From assembly GCA_036823255.1 (NCBI GenBank), contig DAISGC010000062.1, positions 1 through 24,451 on the forward strand: a stretch of 24,451 nucleotides of DNA, read 5' to 3'. Under the pieces are notes generated by a model, which worked only from the letters and a program-made list of their open reading frames with translations, was not told the origin of the DNA and did no database searches. The DNA comes from UBA4658 sp002405485. GTDB lineage: Bacteria > Planctomycetota > Phycisphaerae > Phycisphaerales > UBA1924. Made by a program: the position numbers and the translations under genes. Shown one piece after another: positions 8,329-16,273 of the stretch. The number at the start of each line of letters is the position of its first letter. Position 1 is the stretch's first letter.

Positions 8329-8479
8329 GCGTGTTGGTGAGATTTTTGGTATTTTTGTCCGTTCGTATGCCAAACATCCTGGATCTTCGAGCCCGACATT
8401 CCCCTTCTTGATCGCCCAGACGCGCACGAACTGCGCTCAGAGTCGCCGCGGAACACGCTGTCGGCTCATGGCGGTTGTC

Positions 8480-9721
8480 TCAGGCGAGCCGAGATTCGGA
8501 GTCGCGGCGCTCGATTGCCGACCCTCTGCGGACGATGCGGCGCTTGAGTTCCAGAACCGTGATGTCGGTCCGCAGCTTGGCGATATCCATGCCCAGACGC
8601 TGGCCGAGGTCGTCGATGGTCCGAGGAGCGTCCAGGGCCTCCACAATCGCGCGCTGTGCCGGCGTCAATCCAGCATCACGCGGGCCGTCGCCGGGCGGAT
8701 GAGCACGGGCCGGCGCGCTCTCCCGTGACGGCGCGACCTCGCCTTGGGCTACGGAGTCCACCGAGTCGGGCATCGTCGGGGCGTATCGAACCTGGTGCGA
8801 CCCGGCAAAGAGATGTCGGGCCGGGGTTTCCAACGCGTGCAGGATGTCGTCGGGATGGGTGACGAGCTGGGCTCCCCCGGACTTGAGCAGCTCAAGGGAC
8901 CCCTCGGCATGTGCAGAATCGACCCGTGCCGGAAGGGCAAAGGCCTCTCGCCCGTGTTCCTCGACTGCGGTCCGGACGGTGATCAAGGCCCCGGATTTCT
9001 TGCCGGCCTCGACCACCAGAACGCCCAGGGACAGCCCCGAGATGATGCGATTGCGTGCCGGGAAGTTCTCAGCGTTCGGCGGGGTGCGCAGGGGAAGCTC
9101 GGAGATCACGCATCCGTGGCCAGCGGAGATCCGGTCGAAGAGGTCGCGGTTCTCCGGGGGGTAGCACTCAGCCAGACCACACCCGAGGACGGCGACGGTC
9201 CGGCCCTTGGCTCGCAGCGCGCCGCGATGGGCCGCGGTGTCCACGCCGCGTGCCCCGCCCGAGACGATGGTGAGTCCGGCCTGCGCCAGGTGGAGGCCGA
9301 ACCGCTCGGCCTGCTCGATGGCGTAATGCGAGCAGGAGCGCGAGCCGACGATCGCGATGGGATATCGATCGGCGGCGGCGTGCTGCAGCTCACCACGGAC
9401 GTACAGGAGCACTGGGGCGTTCGGGATGGAGGCCAGCAGTGGCGGGAACGCCGGGGAGCCCAGGCCCAGAAGGTCCACACCGAGGGTGTGGGCAAGAGCG
9501 AGCTCGTCGTCCGCGAGCCGTTCGGAGAGTGCCATGCTCTGGGCGATCTGCCGCGCTCGATCGTCGCCGACGCCGCGGATCCGCGTGAGCGCGCCCGGCG
9601 TGGCGGAGAGGACCGCCGCCGGCGACCCGAAGGTCTCCAGAGCGCGGCGGATGAGCACGGGCCCGAACCCGGAGGTCAGTGTGAGTCGGAGCAGATCGCG
9701 CACCGCGGAAACATCGCCCAT
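8480..9721 (-). CDS. dprA: DNA-processing protein DprA
   Basis: 413-aa protein. DprA (Smf) binds incoming single-stranded DNA in natural transformation and loads RecA. N-terminal helix-hairpin-helix-like region with LTRIRGVGDDRARQI, then the Rossmann-like DprA core: AIVGSRSCSHYAIEQ, LTIVSGGARGVDTAAHRGAL, VAVLGCGL, YPPENRDLF, FPARNRIISGLSLGVLVVEAGKKSGALITVRTA and HPDDIL. The C-terminal winged-helix domain (DGPRDAGLTPAQRAIVEAL to IVRRGSAIERR) is present. I chose the ATG at 9721 because a -10 hexamer ends 6 nt before it; an in-frame ATG at 9748 lies inside the promoter. No Shine-Dalgarno sequence, so the mRNA is probably leaderless. A terminator isolates it from the upstream DinB gene. Confidence 0.93.
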   Translation of the reverse strand: MGDVSAVRDLLRLTLTSGFGPVLIRRALETFGSPAAVLSATPGALTRIRGVGDDRARQIAQSMALSERLADDELALAHTLGVDLLGLGSPAFPPLLASIPNAPVLLYVRGELQHAAADRYPIAIVGSRSCSHYAIEQAERFGLHLAQAGLTIVSGGARGVDTAAHRGALRAKGRTVAVLGCGLAECYPPENRDLFDRISAGHGCVISELPLRTPPNAENFPARNRIISGLSLGVLVVEAGKKSGALITVRTAVEEHGREAFALPARVDSAHAEGSLELLKSGGAQLVTHPDDILHALETPARHLFAGSHQVRYAPTMPDSVDSVAQGEVAPSRESAPARAHPPGDGPRDAGLTPAQRAIVEALDAPRTIDDLGQRLGMDIAKLRTDITVLELKRRIVRRGSAIERRDSESRLA

Positions 9722-9727
9722 GCATCG

Positions 9728-9756
9728 AGAGTACCGAACGGTATCCAAAAATGCAA
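9728..9756 (-). promoter_or_regulatory. Candidate promoter of dprA
   Basis: TTGCAT (9756-9751), 17-nt spacer, TACTCT (9733-9728). The start codon follows the -10 by 6 nt, predicting a transcript that starts at the ATG at 9721. Confidence 0.5.
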
Positions 9757-9760
9757 GGAC

Positions 9761-9785
9761 AAAAGCGTCCCGAGTACCGGGACGC
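9761..9785 (-). terminator. Intrinsic terminator after the DinB-fold gene
   Basis: On the minus strand GCGTCCCG-GTACT-CGGGACGC forms a perfect 8-bp GC-rich stem with a 5-nt loop, followed directly by TTTTGTCC. It lies ~60 nt after the stop of the DinB-fold gene and just before the dprA promoter. It is the clearest rho-independent terminator in the window. Confidence 0.8.
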
Positions 9786-9843
9786 AGGCAGAGCCGCGAC
9801 GGAGCGGGCGATGCAGCGGTGAGAGGGATCGGGGTGACGGAGC

Positions 9844-10341
9844 TCAGCCGGGGATGCGGATGCGAATCATGTAGTCGAGCTCAGGCCACTGTGCGCCGAG
9901 GCGTCGGAGGGCGTTGCAGGCCTGGGCCTGGTGATGCTTGGAGTGCATGACGCCCTGCATGAGCATCTCGCCCAGCGGGGCCTTGAAGGGGTTGCCCTTG
10001 CTGTCGCGATAGGGTTGCATTCGCGCAAGATCAGCGTCAAAGACCCGGGCGAGATAGGCGTCGCGTTCGCGAGCGTTTGCCGCAAAGGCGACCTGCAGGG
10101 CGGCGACCGGAGTCGGGTCGCTCTCGCTGGGCCACTTTGTCTCGTGTTCGCCTCGCCATCGGCGGAGCCAGACATACTCGCCATTGAAGGTGTGGATGAG
10201 AATCCTGCGGAGCGTCCCGGGGCCGATGTCCAGGGGTCGATCAAGCTGCTCATCAGAGAGCGGGAGCGCGGCCTCGAGCAGTCGGGAGTTGCTCCAGTCG
10301 GTGTATTCGAGAAGGGTTCGGATGGTGGCAAGATCGATCAT
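9844..10341 (-). CDS. DinB-family metal-binding protein
   Basis: 165-aa four-helix-bundle protein of the DinB/YfiT-like family. It has the expected His triad: H50 in ILIHTFNGEYVWL, then H133 and H137 in VMHSKHHQAQACNALRRLG. Members bind a divalent metal and often act as thiol-dependent transferases (bacillithiol or mycothiol) or are stress-induced; the substrate is unknown here. It should not be confused with DNA polymerase IV (E. coli dinB). No clear Shine-Dalgarno sequence or promoter near the ATG. Followed by a strong terminator, so it is a single-gene unit. Confidence 0.85.
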   Translation of the reverse strand: MIDLATIRTLLEYTDWSNSRLLEAALPLSDEQLDRPLDIGPGTLRRILIHTFNGEYVWLRRWRGEHETKWPSESDPTPVAALQVAFAANARERDAYLARVFDADLARMQPYRDSKGNPFKAPLGEMLMQGVMHSKHHQAQACNALRRLGAQWPELDYMIRIRIPG

Positions 10342-10487
10342 TTCAGGGAGTCCGATGTGAAACTGGAGTATTTCCGAAGTGAGCGCATGAGGTGCAGGTT
10401 ATCACCCCGCCGGCGACCGCACGGGTCATGGCATGGGGTATGCTGTAGCGGGGTGGTCTCACACAGCTTGAAAGACGGAGCATTCAC

Positions 10488-11507
10488 GTGTCCATGGAAC
10501 GAGTGTTGTGTTTGTCGGTGGCGTGCTGGGCACTTTCGGCGATGAGCGCACTTGGGCAGGTGTGCAGCCCAGGAACCTTCAGCTCGACGGGATCGGCTCC
10601 GTGTGTGCCGTGCTCGCCCGGAACATTCAGCAGTGTCGCGGGCGCGACGGCGTGCCAGCCCTGCCCTCTTGGGACGTTCTCCAGTCTGCCCGGTCAGACT
10701 TCGTGCGTGGCGTGCCCTGCTGGGCAGTTCGCCAACGTGATCGGATCGACGTCGTGCCAGGCCTGCCCGGCGGGAACGTTTGGCGACACGACCGGGGCCA
10801 TCTCGTGCACGCCGTGCCCCGCGGGGTCGTTCTCATCGACGACGGGCAACACGAGCTGCCTGCCGTGCGCTGCGGGGTCGTTCTCCGCAACGACAGGCAA
10901 CACAAGCTGCCAGCCGTGCGTGCCCGGAACATTCACCAGCCTGATCGGGTCGGCAGCGTGCCAGCCGTGCCCTGTAGGGACATTCAACAACGTCTCGGGG
11001 AGCGTCAGTTGCCAGGCGTGTCCGGTTGGACAGTTCAGCAACGTCGTGGGCGCACAGGCATGCATGCCCTGCCCCGAGGGCACGTTTGCATCGACAACCG
11101 GGAGCGGGACGTGCCAGGACTGTCCACCGGGAAGGACCTCGCTGCCGGGATCGCCGGAGTGCGTGCTGTGTCCGCCGGGGTTTGCGTGTGCCGGCGCTGG
11201 TCGAGCGCCGGTGATCTGCTCGCCCGGGACATATGCCCCCGCGGGGTCGAGCGCGTGCATTCCGGCGCCGATCGGGACTTTCGTCGCGGCCGCGGGATCG
11301 GCGGCGCCGACGGCGTGTCCGGTGGGAACGTTCTCGCCGGTGGTTGGGGCGACGGCGTGCGCGGCATGTCCGCCGAACACCAACTGCACGCCCACGAGTG
11401 CGACGCCGAACTGCCCCGCGTGCCCGGCGGACTTCAACAACTCCGGCATGCTTGAGATCAACGACGTGTTCACCTTCCTGAACGCGTGGTTTGCGGGCTG
11501 CCCGTGA
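10488..11507 (+). CDS. Secreted Cys-rich GCC2/GCC3-repeat protein with GC-type dockerin tail
   Basis: 339-aa exported protein. Residues 1-~23 are a Sec signal peptide (MSMERVLCLSVACWALSAMSALG). About ten repeats of ~16-19 residues follow, built on C-x-x-C-P-x-G-T-F-S-S...G...C, the GCC2/GCC3 (ephrin-receptor-like) pattern best known from eukaryotic surface proteins; the even Cys spacing implies repeated disulfides. Two further, diverged repeats with fewer Cys follow. The C terminus CPADFNNSGMLEINDVFTF ... WFAGCP is one dockerin-like EF-hand repeat ending Gly-Cys-Pro, the GC-type tail of Phycisphaerales, probably for surface attachment. I chose the GTG at 10488 for its GGAG 7 nt upstream; the ATG at 10494 would be 13 nt away. 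A TATGCT at 10439-10444 is a possible -10. Confidence 0.88.
   Translation: MSMERVLCLSVACWALSAMSALGQVCSPGTFSSTGSAPCVPCSPGTFSSVAGATACQPCPLGTFSSLPGQTSCVACPAGQFANVIGSTSCQACPAGTFGDTTGAISCTPCPAGSFSSTTGNTSCLPCAAGSFSATTGNTSCQPCVPGTFTSLIGSAACQPCPVGTFNNVSGSVSCQACPVGQFSNVVGAQACMPCPEGTFASTTGSGTCQDCPPGRTSLPGSPECVLCPPGFACAGAGRAPVICSPGTYAPAGSSACIPAPIGTFVAAAGSAAPTACPVGTFSPVVGATACAACPPNTNCTPTSATPNCPACPADFNNSGMLEINDVFTFLNAWFAGCP
10600..11140 (+). repeat. Coding tandem repeats (~48 nt) in the GCC2/GCC3 gene
   Basis: The 16-residue Cys repeats are visible in the DNA as imperfect ~48-nt units. Two neighbours around 10825-10920 are nearly identical (both read ACNGGCAACACNAGCTGCC), indicating recent duplication. 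Repeat-number variation between strains is likely. Confidence 0.75.
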
Positions 11508-11705
11508 CGTTTCGGTGCAGGTCGTCGCAAGCCGAGTACGCCTCCGCTCAGCATCGCGCAGTCGATCCCTCGGTCTCGATGCCGGCCGAGGTCATGAACC
11601 GAGGCGCGATCAGAGTGGGCGCGGGCGCCAGCGTGGCGCGTGGCCGCGAACGATCTCCCGCCGGGTGCGTGTCGCGGTGGCCATGACTGCTTCGAGAGAG
11701 CTCGC

Positions 11706-12503
11706 GTGGGGAAGATCCGCACGTTCATGCTGCCGGAACTGATCCAGCCGAGCGAGCTGCGCGGCGTGGCGGTGGTCATCGATCAGCTCCGCGCCTCGAC
11801 CACGATGTGCGCCGCACTGTGCGCCGGGGCCAATGGCATTCGGACATTCGAGACCATCGATGGGGCACGCGAGCACGCACGGCACAACCAGAGTGAGGGG
11901 CCGTGGGTCTTTGGCGGGGAGCGAGGCGGAGTGGGGATACCGGGATTCGACCTTGATAACTCGCCGCGGGCATACTCCGCGGACCGCGTAGCGGGGAGGA
12001 ACATCCTGTTCACAACGACCAACGGCACGCGGGCGATTCGTGCGTGCGCAGAGAGCCGCCCTCGGGTGGATGTGCTGGTGGGCTGCCTCGGCAACGTGAG
12101 CGAGCTCGCGGGCGTCATCGGACCGCCCAAGGACGAGCCCGTTGCTCTGGTCTGCGCCGGCACGCACGGCCGGGTGAGCCAGGAAGACGTGCTCGCCGCG
12201 GGAGCGATTGCCGATCGACTCATGAGCGTCGGCTGGGCGGCTGGTGAGGATGATGACTCGACCCGGATTGCGATCAAGGCGTGGCGCCAGGCGTCGGCCG
12301 GTCCGGGCGGAGTGGAAGGTGCGCTGCTGGAATCACTCGGCGGCCGAAACCTGCGTGCGCTCGGGCTGAGCGCGGACGTGGCGTACTGCGCCAGACTCGA
12401 CGCCGTGCCGGCGGTGCCGCGGCTCGATGGAAGAGGCGTGTTCGTCTCGGCTTCGGGCGATCCGGACGCCGGTGCTCACCGCTCGGGCGGCGTGCGTGCG
12501 TGA
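11706..12503 (+). CDS. comB: 2-phosphosulfolactate phosphatase (ComB family)
   Basis: 265-aa protein of the ComB family, Mg-dependent phosphatases that convert 2-phosphosulfolactate to sulfolactate in coenzyme M and sulfolactate biosynthesis. Motifs: VVIDQLRASTTM (the usual D-x-L-R-A-S-T-T), GGERGGVGIPGFDLDNSP (the G-E-R-x-G family pattern), ILFTTTNGTRAI, and LVCAGTHGRVSQEDVLAAG. I chose the GTG at 11706, preceded by GAGAGAG, because it gives an N terminus GKIRTFMLPEL that matches family starts; an ATG at 11640 has no such support. Many bacteria carry comB without coenzyme M, so the physiological substrate is uncertain; no other sulfolactate gene is visible. Convergent with the BFD-like gene, 19 nt apart. 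Confidence 0.85.
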   Translation: MGKIRTFMLPELIQPSELRGVAVVIDQLRASTTMCAALCAGANGIRTFETIDGAREHARHNQSEGPWVFGGERGGVGIPGFDLDNSPRAYSADRVAGRNILFTTTNGTRAIRACAESRPRVDVLVGCLGNVSELAGVIGPPKDEPVALVCAGTHGRVSQEDVLAAGAIADRLMSVGWAAGEDDDSTRIAIKAWRQASAGPGGVEGALLESLGGRNLRALGLSADVAYCARLDAVPAVPRLDGRGVFVSASGDPDAGAHRSGGVRA

Positions 12504-12522
12504 GGGAACCCGAGCACCGGGC

Positions 12523-12801
12523 TCACGATGAGGGAGCCGGGGCGGCGGATGCGGCGATCGCCTCGGCGGCACGCTGCGCCAGGTGCTTTTGAATCTGGAT
12601 CTTCATGATCGTGGTGTTCATCACGCGGAACCGGGTCTCGCCGGTCAGAAGCATGAGCTGAATGTACGGCTCACACATGCCGCACCCCGAGGCGCATCGG
12701 GTCCTGTCCCGGAGCTGCTCGAAGGACAACCGCTCGGCATCTGCTCGGCGCTTGAGCTCATCGAAGGAGAGGTTGTGGCAGACGCATCGCGTGACAGGCA
12801 T
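12523..12801 (-). CDS. BFD-like [2Fe-2S]-binding protein
   Basis: 92-aa protein with the bacterioferritin-associated ferredoxin pattern: C6-x-C8 in TRCVCHNLSFDEL, and C40-x2-C43 in RCASGCGMCEPYIQLML, a spacing of 31 residues; these four Cys would ligate a [2Fe-2S] cluster. The same domain also occurs in NirB, NifU and other redox proteins, so a role in iron release from bacterioferritin is only a guess. An extra Cys lies at 36. The C-terminal ~20 residues are Ala-rich (AAEAIAASAAPAPSS). I chose the ATG at 12801 (GAGG 5 nt upstream, protein starts right at the motif) over the ATG at 12867, which has no ribosome binding site. Confidence 0.82.
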   Translation of the reverse strand: MPVTRCVCHNLSFDELKRRADAERLSFEQLRDRTRCASGCGMCEPYIQLMLLTGETRFRVMNTTIMKIQIQKHLAQRAAEAIAASAAPAPSS

Positions 12802-13020
12802 GATTGCCTCGGGTGGGCGGGCCACGGGCTCGCCCCACGGGTCATTATGCAAGCATGCATCGGTCACAACAACCCCTCAACGCGCAGAATATCAACGGAT
12901 GCACCGCTCCGATTCGGCAATCCAGGAGAGTCACGGTCTGGTCGAGGGCAACACATGCGTGATTCGGCGTTCTGGGACGACTGGATGGCCGACTCGCGAA
13001 GAAACCGCACATGCCGGGCA

Positions 13021-13938
13021 TCATCGTGCGCCGAAGTCGCCGTTGTCATCAGTTTCACCGGACCAACCGATCCCGAGCTCTGAAGGGTTTGTGGGGAAGA
13101 ACCCGCTGGACCACGTGAAGGTCATGCGGATGGGTGCGACATGGCCGTCGAGAAACCCAGCGGTCGCCGACCCCGGACGGGCGATGGCGCTCTGTATTCG
13201 AGCCGGCGCGGCGTGGCGAAAGTGGATGCTCGGGTCGGCTCGCTGCGATGGATTGTCTGGCCAGTAGCGGGGTTCGAGAAAGGAATACTCGATGAGACCC
13301 ATCGTGTCCGGAGTTCCGGCCGCGAATGCCGAATCGGCAAAGGCAAGGGTCTCGGCGGGGGTTGCGAAGCGGGAGCGCTGGGCGCCCAGCCGATCGGTGA
13401 TCAGACGGTGGATGGGCCGACCGGAGGCGGGGTGCACGCCGGCCGGGGCGCGGTCGACCCCCAGGTAGGCGTTGTTGTAGCCATAGCCCCCCGCGGAGCG
13501 CTCGAAGCCCGCCGAGGCACGCCGAAGCCGCTCGGCGACTGGCGCGAAGGTGGGGCATGACCGCACGGAGCGGCTGGCCACGTCGGACTCGGAGGCGTCG
13601 AGATAGGGGCTGAGCGTTCCGCCCTGCGGCTCGAACGCCGCGCTCGCCGAGGCCCGAGCGCCGTGCCAGCGCGTGCGATTGGCGAGCATGTCGGGTGCGC
13701 CCGGCGGGAGCCGATCGCGATGGTCGGAGGCGTAGCTCTCGATCGCGAGCAGCAGTTGACGGACGTTGCTGGAGCAGACGCCCGCCCGTGCAGATTCGCG
13801 GGCCGATCCGAGCGATGGGAGCAGCAGGGCGACCAGCACGGCGAGGATCGCGATGCAGACCAGCAGCTCCACGAGCGTGAAGGCGGCGCGGTGCGCCCGT
13901 CCGGTCCGCGAGGATGCTCCAATGCGTGCGGCGCTCAT
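13021..13938 (-). CDS. Pseudopilin-like protein, third gene of the B12-riboswitch operon
   Basis: 305-aa protein with a prepilin N terminus: basic leader, then AHRAA-FTLVELLVCIAILAVLVALLLPSLGSARESA. The conserved Glu is at mature position 5, but residue -1 is Ala instead of the usual Gly. The middle contains GGYGYNNAYLG, and the C-terminal part ends in a relaxed variant of the DG signature (TAGFLDGHVAPIRM). The ATG overlaps the stop of the dockerin gene as ATGA, so the two are translationally coupled. It may be a minor pseudopilin, or be exported via a type II secretion system, acting with the two surface proteins encoded before it (inference). Confidence 0.85.
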   Translation of the reverse strand: MSAARIGASSRTGRAHRAAFTLVELLVCIAILAVLVALLLPSLGSARESARAGVCSSNVRQLLLAIESYASDHRDRLPPGAPDMLANRTRWHGARASASAAFEPQGGTLSPYLDASESDVASRSVRSCPTFAPVAERLRRASAGFERSAGGYGYNNAYLGVDRAPAGVHPASGRPIHRLITDRLGAQRSRFATPAETLAFADSAFAAGTPDTMGLIEYSFLEPRYWPDNPSQRADPSIHFRHAAPARIQSAIARPGSATAGFLDGHVAPIRMTFTWSSGFFPTNPSELGIGWSGETDDNGDFGAR

Positions 13939-15038
13939 GGCGTGGAGAACCAATCGTTGAGAAACGCAAACACGTCCGCAATGTCGGTCGCCCCGGAAGC
14001 GTTGTAGTCGGCCCCGCCGTTCTCGCCGGCACCTGCAAACCACAGGTTCAGAAAGGCGAAGATGTCCGTCACATCCACCGTGCCACTGCGATCGACATCG
14101 GGGACGTAGTTCGGCGTGACGTCGGAGACGGCGGAGACCTCCGTGGAGACCTCGCCGAGGATCGGATGCACCGCGTCCACTCCCGTGGAGATGCGAACGA
14201 AGTCGATACGGTCGAGCCCGGCGGACACGCCGGTGAGCGGATCGACGGCCCAGGAGAGGGCGATGGACGAGCCGCCACCCGACCCGGGCGAAATGCCCGG
14301 AGTGAAGGGATCATCCGGAACCGTGTAGAAGCGGGCAGGATCGGCCAGCGGGTCGTCGACGACGTCGTCGGCGTCCAGATCGCCAAGCCTGACCGCCGGG
14401 GCCAGGTCTGCGTATCCCCAGATCGATTCCGCGGGGCCTGCGTTGATCTGGACGGGGCTAGCCGAGAACGGCGGATTCGGGAGCGCAAAGCCGCTGGTCG
14501 TCCACGACCCGGAGCGGCCCGGCGGCACCCAGAGTGCGTTGAGCGACACGCTCTCCCACAGCCGCACCTGGCGGGCCAAGGGCCCTGCCAGGTGCGAACC
14601 GGGAATGAGGAACCACGGATCGTCGGCCTGACCGTTCCCGTTGTCGTCGCGGCTGACCTCGATGACACCGGGTTCGCAGTGCCTGCGGAGCGGATCGCTC
14701 GCGACGAAGAACGCATTGCCAAAGACGATGAAGTCCATGCCCCGGGGGTTGAACGGGTTGCGGTAGATGGGGCGGCTGAAGCCGAGCGTGATGGACCCGC
14801 CAAACGACCCGAGAGAGACGACCTTGGCGTTGTCGGGGGTGGCCAATCCCCCCGCGCCCGCGGGCGGACCAAGGGCGCTTGCCGGGTTGTTGAACAGCGC
14901 GTTCTGGACGAACTGACCCGGAGCCGCGTCGAACGCGACGACGCGGGTGGCAAACGGGTTTGCCGGATCGGCCATGGTCGAAGCGGCGGCGGCGAGCGTG
15001 CCGCTCGCACAGGCGAAGACGCGTGTACGCCGGCTCAT
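13935..15038 (-). CDS. Exported dockerin-repeat surface protein, second gene of the B12-riboswitch operon
   Basis: 367-aa protein. The N terminus MSRRTRVFACASGTLAAAASTMA is a signal peptide. The body (~25-310) contains SITLGFSRPIYRNPFNPRGMDFIVFGNAFFV, VIEVSRDDNGNGQADDPWFLIPGSHL and DFVRISTGVDAVHP, suggesting an extracellular beta-sandwich with Asp-rich, probably Ca-binding turns; I cannot name the family. The C terminus carries two dockerin-type EF-hand repeats, DVDRSGTVDVTDIFAFLNLWF and DYNASGATDIADVFAFLNDWF. Its ATG overlaps the stop of the preceding gene as ATGA, and its stop overlaps the next start the same way. The cobalamin riboswitch upstream of the operon predicts expression when B12 is low. 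Confidence 0.85.
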   Translation of the reverse strand: MSRRTRVFACASGTLAAAASTMADPANPFATRVVAFDAAPGQFVQNALFNNPASALGPPAGAGGLATPDNAKVVSLGSFGGSITLGFSRPIYRNPFNPRGMDFIVFGNAFFVASDPLRRHCEPGVIEVSRDDNGNGQADDPWFLIPGSHLAGPLARQVRLWESVSLNALWVPPGRSGSWTTSGFALPNPPFSASPVQINAGPAESIWGYADLAPAVRLGDLDADDVVDDPLADPARFYTVPDDPFTPGISPGSGGGSSIALSWAVDPLTGVSAGLDRIDFVRISTGVDAVHPILGEVSTEVSAVSDVTPNYVPDVDRSGTVDVTDIFAFLNLWFAGAGENGGADYNASGATDIADVFAFLNDWFSTP

Positions 15039-16093
15039 CTTCGCCTCCGAGCGCTGAAGACGCCGAGGGCAACGAGCAGGCCGGCCGACGCCGGGGACGG
15101 AATGGCAAACCGAAGCACGGTGGCGGATCCGAACTGCTGGACGAGAATCTCGGACGCCTGTGGCGAGAAACTGGCGGAGTAGAACCCGGCGGGGTCGAGC
15201 CCCGGCAGGGACCGAGTCAGACCGCTGGCCGGATCGATGAGCCCCACGCCGCCGAAGCCCGCGACGATGAGATTCCCGAACCCATCGAAGTCGAGCGTCG
15301 CGGCGGTGTTGAGCCGACCGACCGTCTGTCCGGAGGTAAAGGGGACCGGCGCCGCGGCGGAGTTCAGAGCGGCAAGATCGAAACCGCGAATCTCGCCATC
15401 ACGAGCGCCGGCGAGATCAAACCCGATGGCCGTGTACACGATGCCCGAACCGATGGCGACGCCGCCGGATCCGTCGCCGATCTGGTTGACCACTTCCGTC
15501 GACGAACCGGTGCTCACCGAGGCGCGGTAGAGCTTGGTGGGCTGTCCGAAGGAGGGGGAGCCGGAGACGTAGAGCGTGTCCTCGTCGATCCAATCGGCCT
15601 GGTAGTTGAACACGGTGACCGATGAGGTGACTGTTGGTGGCGAGAGACTCACGCTGCCGAGCGGGATGATCGTCATGACGCCGCCCACGCCGTTGTCGCC
15701 GATGGCAAGCCGGGATCCGCTCGGGCTGAGGCGGGCGAATCCGGCGCCGAAGCTGGGAACGACTCCCGCGGGAAGCTGGCCGATCGGCGTGAACGCGGAC
15801 CCGGCGGGGCTGTCCTGACGCAGAATCTGGCCGGTGGCGGAGACGCCGACGAGTCGCCCGTCGGGAAGGGCGTCATAGACGAAGCTGGCCGACGGAACGG
15901 TAAATGTGCCGACGCCGACGTACTCCGGAATGCCGCCCGGCGCGGCACCGGCGCTGAGCACCAGGGCGGCCACGGCGACCAGCGCGGACCCGCGCCCGCC
16001 CTGGCCGCGGCGGGCAGGAGCGGTGGGAGCGACGGGGCGGCTTGAGATGGCGTGAACGGACGAGCGGACAGGCGAGCGGGCGAACAAACGCAT
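15035..16093 (-). CDS. PEP-CTERM-like, beta-propeller-like surface protein, first gene of the B12-riboswitch operon
   Basis: 352-aa exported protein. After a long basic N terminus (~40 residues, Arg-rich) comes the hydrophobic signal SALVAVAALVLSAGAAPGG. The body has repeated strand-turn patterns (DALPDGRLVGVSATGQILRQ, ARLSPSGSRLAIGDNG, WIDEDTLYVSGS, LDFDGFGNLIVAGFGGVGLID, ASFSPQASEILVQQF), typical of beta-propeller blades. The end IPSPASAGLLVALGVFSARRRR is a planctomycete-style PEP-CTERM tail (Pro motif, hydrophobic segment, Arg cluster) for exosortase-type sorting. The ATG at 16093 has GGAGG 9 nt upstream; upstream in-frame sequence has no such site. The riboswitch ends ~180 nt upstream. 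Confidence 0.85.
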   Translation of the reverse strand: MRLFARSPVRSSVHAISSRPVAPTAPARRGQGGRGSALVAVAALVLSAGAAPGGIPEYVGVGTFTVPSASFVYDALPDGRLVGVSATGQILRQDSPAGSAFTPIGQLPAGVVPSFGAGFARLSPSGSRLAIGDNGVGGVMTIIPLGSVSLSPPTVTSSVTVFNYQADWIDEDTLYVSGSPSFGQPTKLYRASVSTGSSTEVVNQIGDGSGGVAIGSGIVYTAIGFDLAGARDGEIRGFDLAALNSAAAPVPFTSGQTVGRLNTAATLDFDGFGNLIVAGFGGVGLIDPASGLTRSLPGLDPAGFYSASFSPQASEILVQQFGSATVLRFAIPSPASAGLLVALGVFSARRRR

Positions 16094-16273
16094 GGGGAAC
16101 AACCTCCGACAGGCCGCGGTGTCGCGCGCGGCGAAACACGAACCGCCCACGCGTGGGTCTCACGATGAGAATGCCGGGGTGGATGCGGCGCGGGACGAGT
16201 GCGCGGCAGCGCACCGTGTGCCCGAGCAGGAATCCGCGCCGGCGCCCCAGAATCGCGAGGGCGGCAGACACAC

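Larger units (their letters stand above)
7970..8479. other. Gene-free stretch between dprA and the doubtful ORF
   Basis: No convincing protein gene. It contains an AT-richer block (8270-8400, with A/T runs near 8340-8355) unlike the surrounding GC-rich DNA, and a cluster of inverted repeats (8180-8318) described separately. On the minus strand a short frame at 8002-8181 (GTG start, 59 codons) has high third-position GC but no Shine-Dalgarno sequence or recognisable domain. I rate it as unlikely but not excluded. Confidence 0.5.

Noticed and set aside
7809..8456. Minus-strand ORF of 215 codons across the inverted-repeat cluster
   Set aside because: Unusual Cys/Arg/Ser/Trp composition, no ribosome binding site, no domain, and it conflicts with the better-supported frame starting at 7969.
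10600..11140. Regular ~48-nt repeats that could be mistaken for a CRISPR array
   Set aside because: They are imperfect, have no unique spacers, and translate in one frame to Cys-rich protein repeats.
12504..12522. Bidirectional terminator between comB and the BFD-like gene
   Set aside because: Only 4-bp complementarity around GAGCACCGGGCTC and no T tracts on either strand.
13914..15182. Plus-strand ORF of 422 codons opposite the dockerin gene
   Set aside because: The minus strand encodes a signal peptide and two EF-hand repeats with operon overlaps; the plus frame is a shadow.
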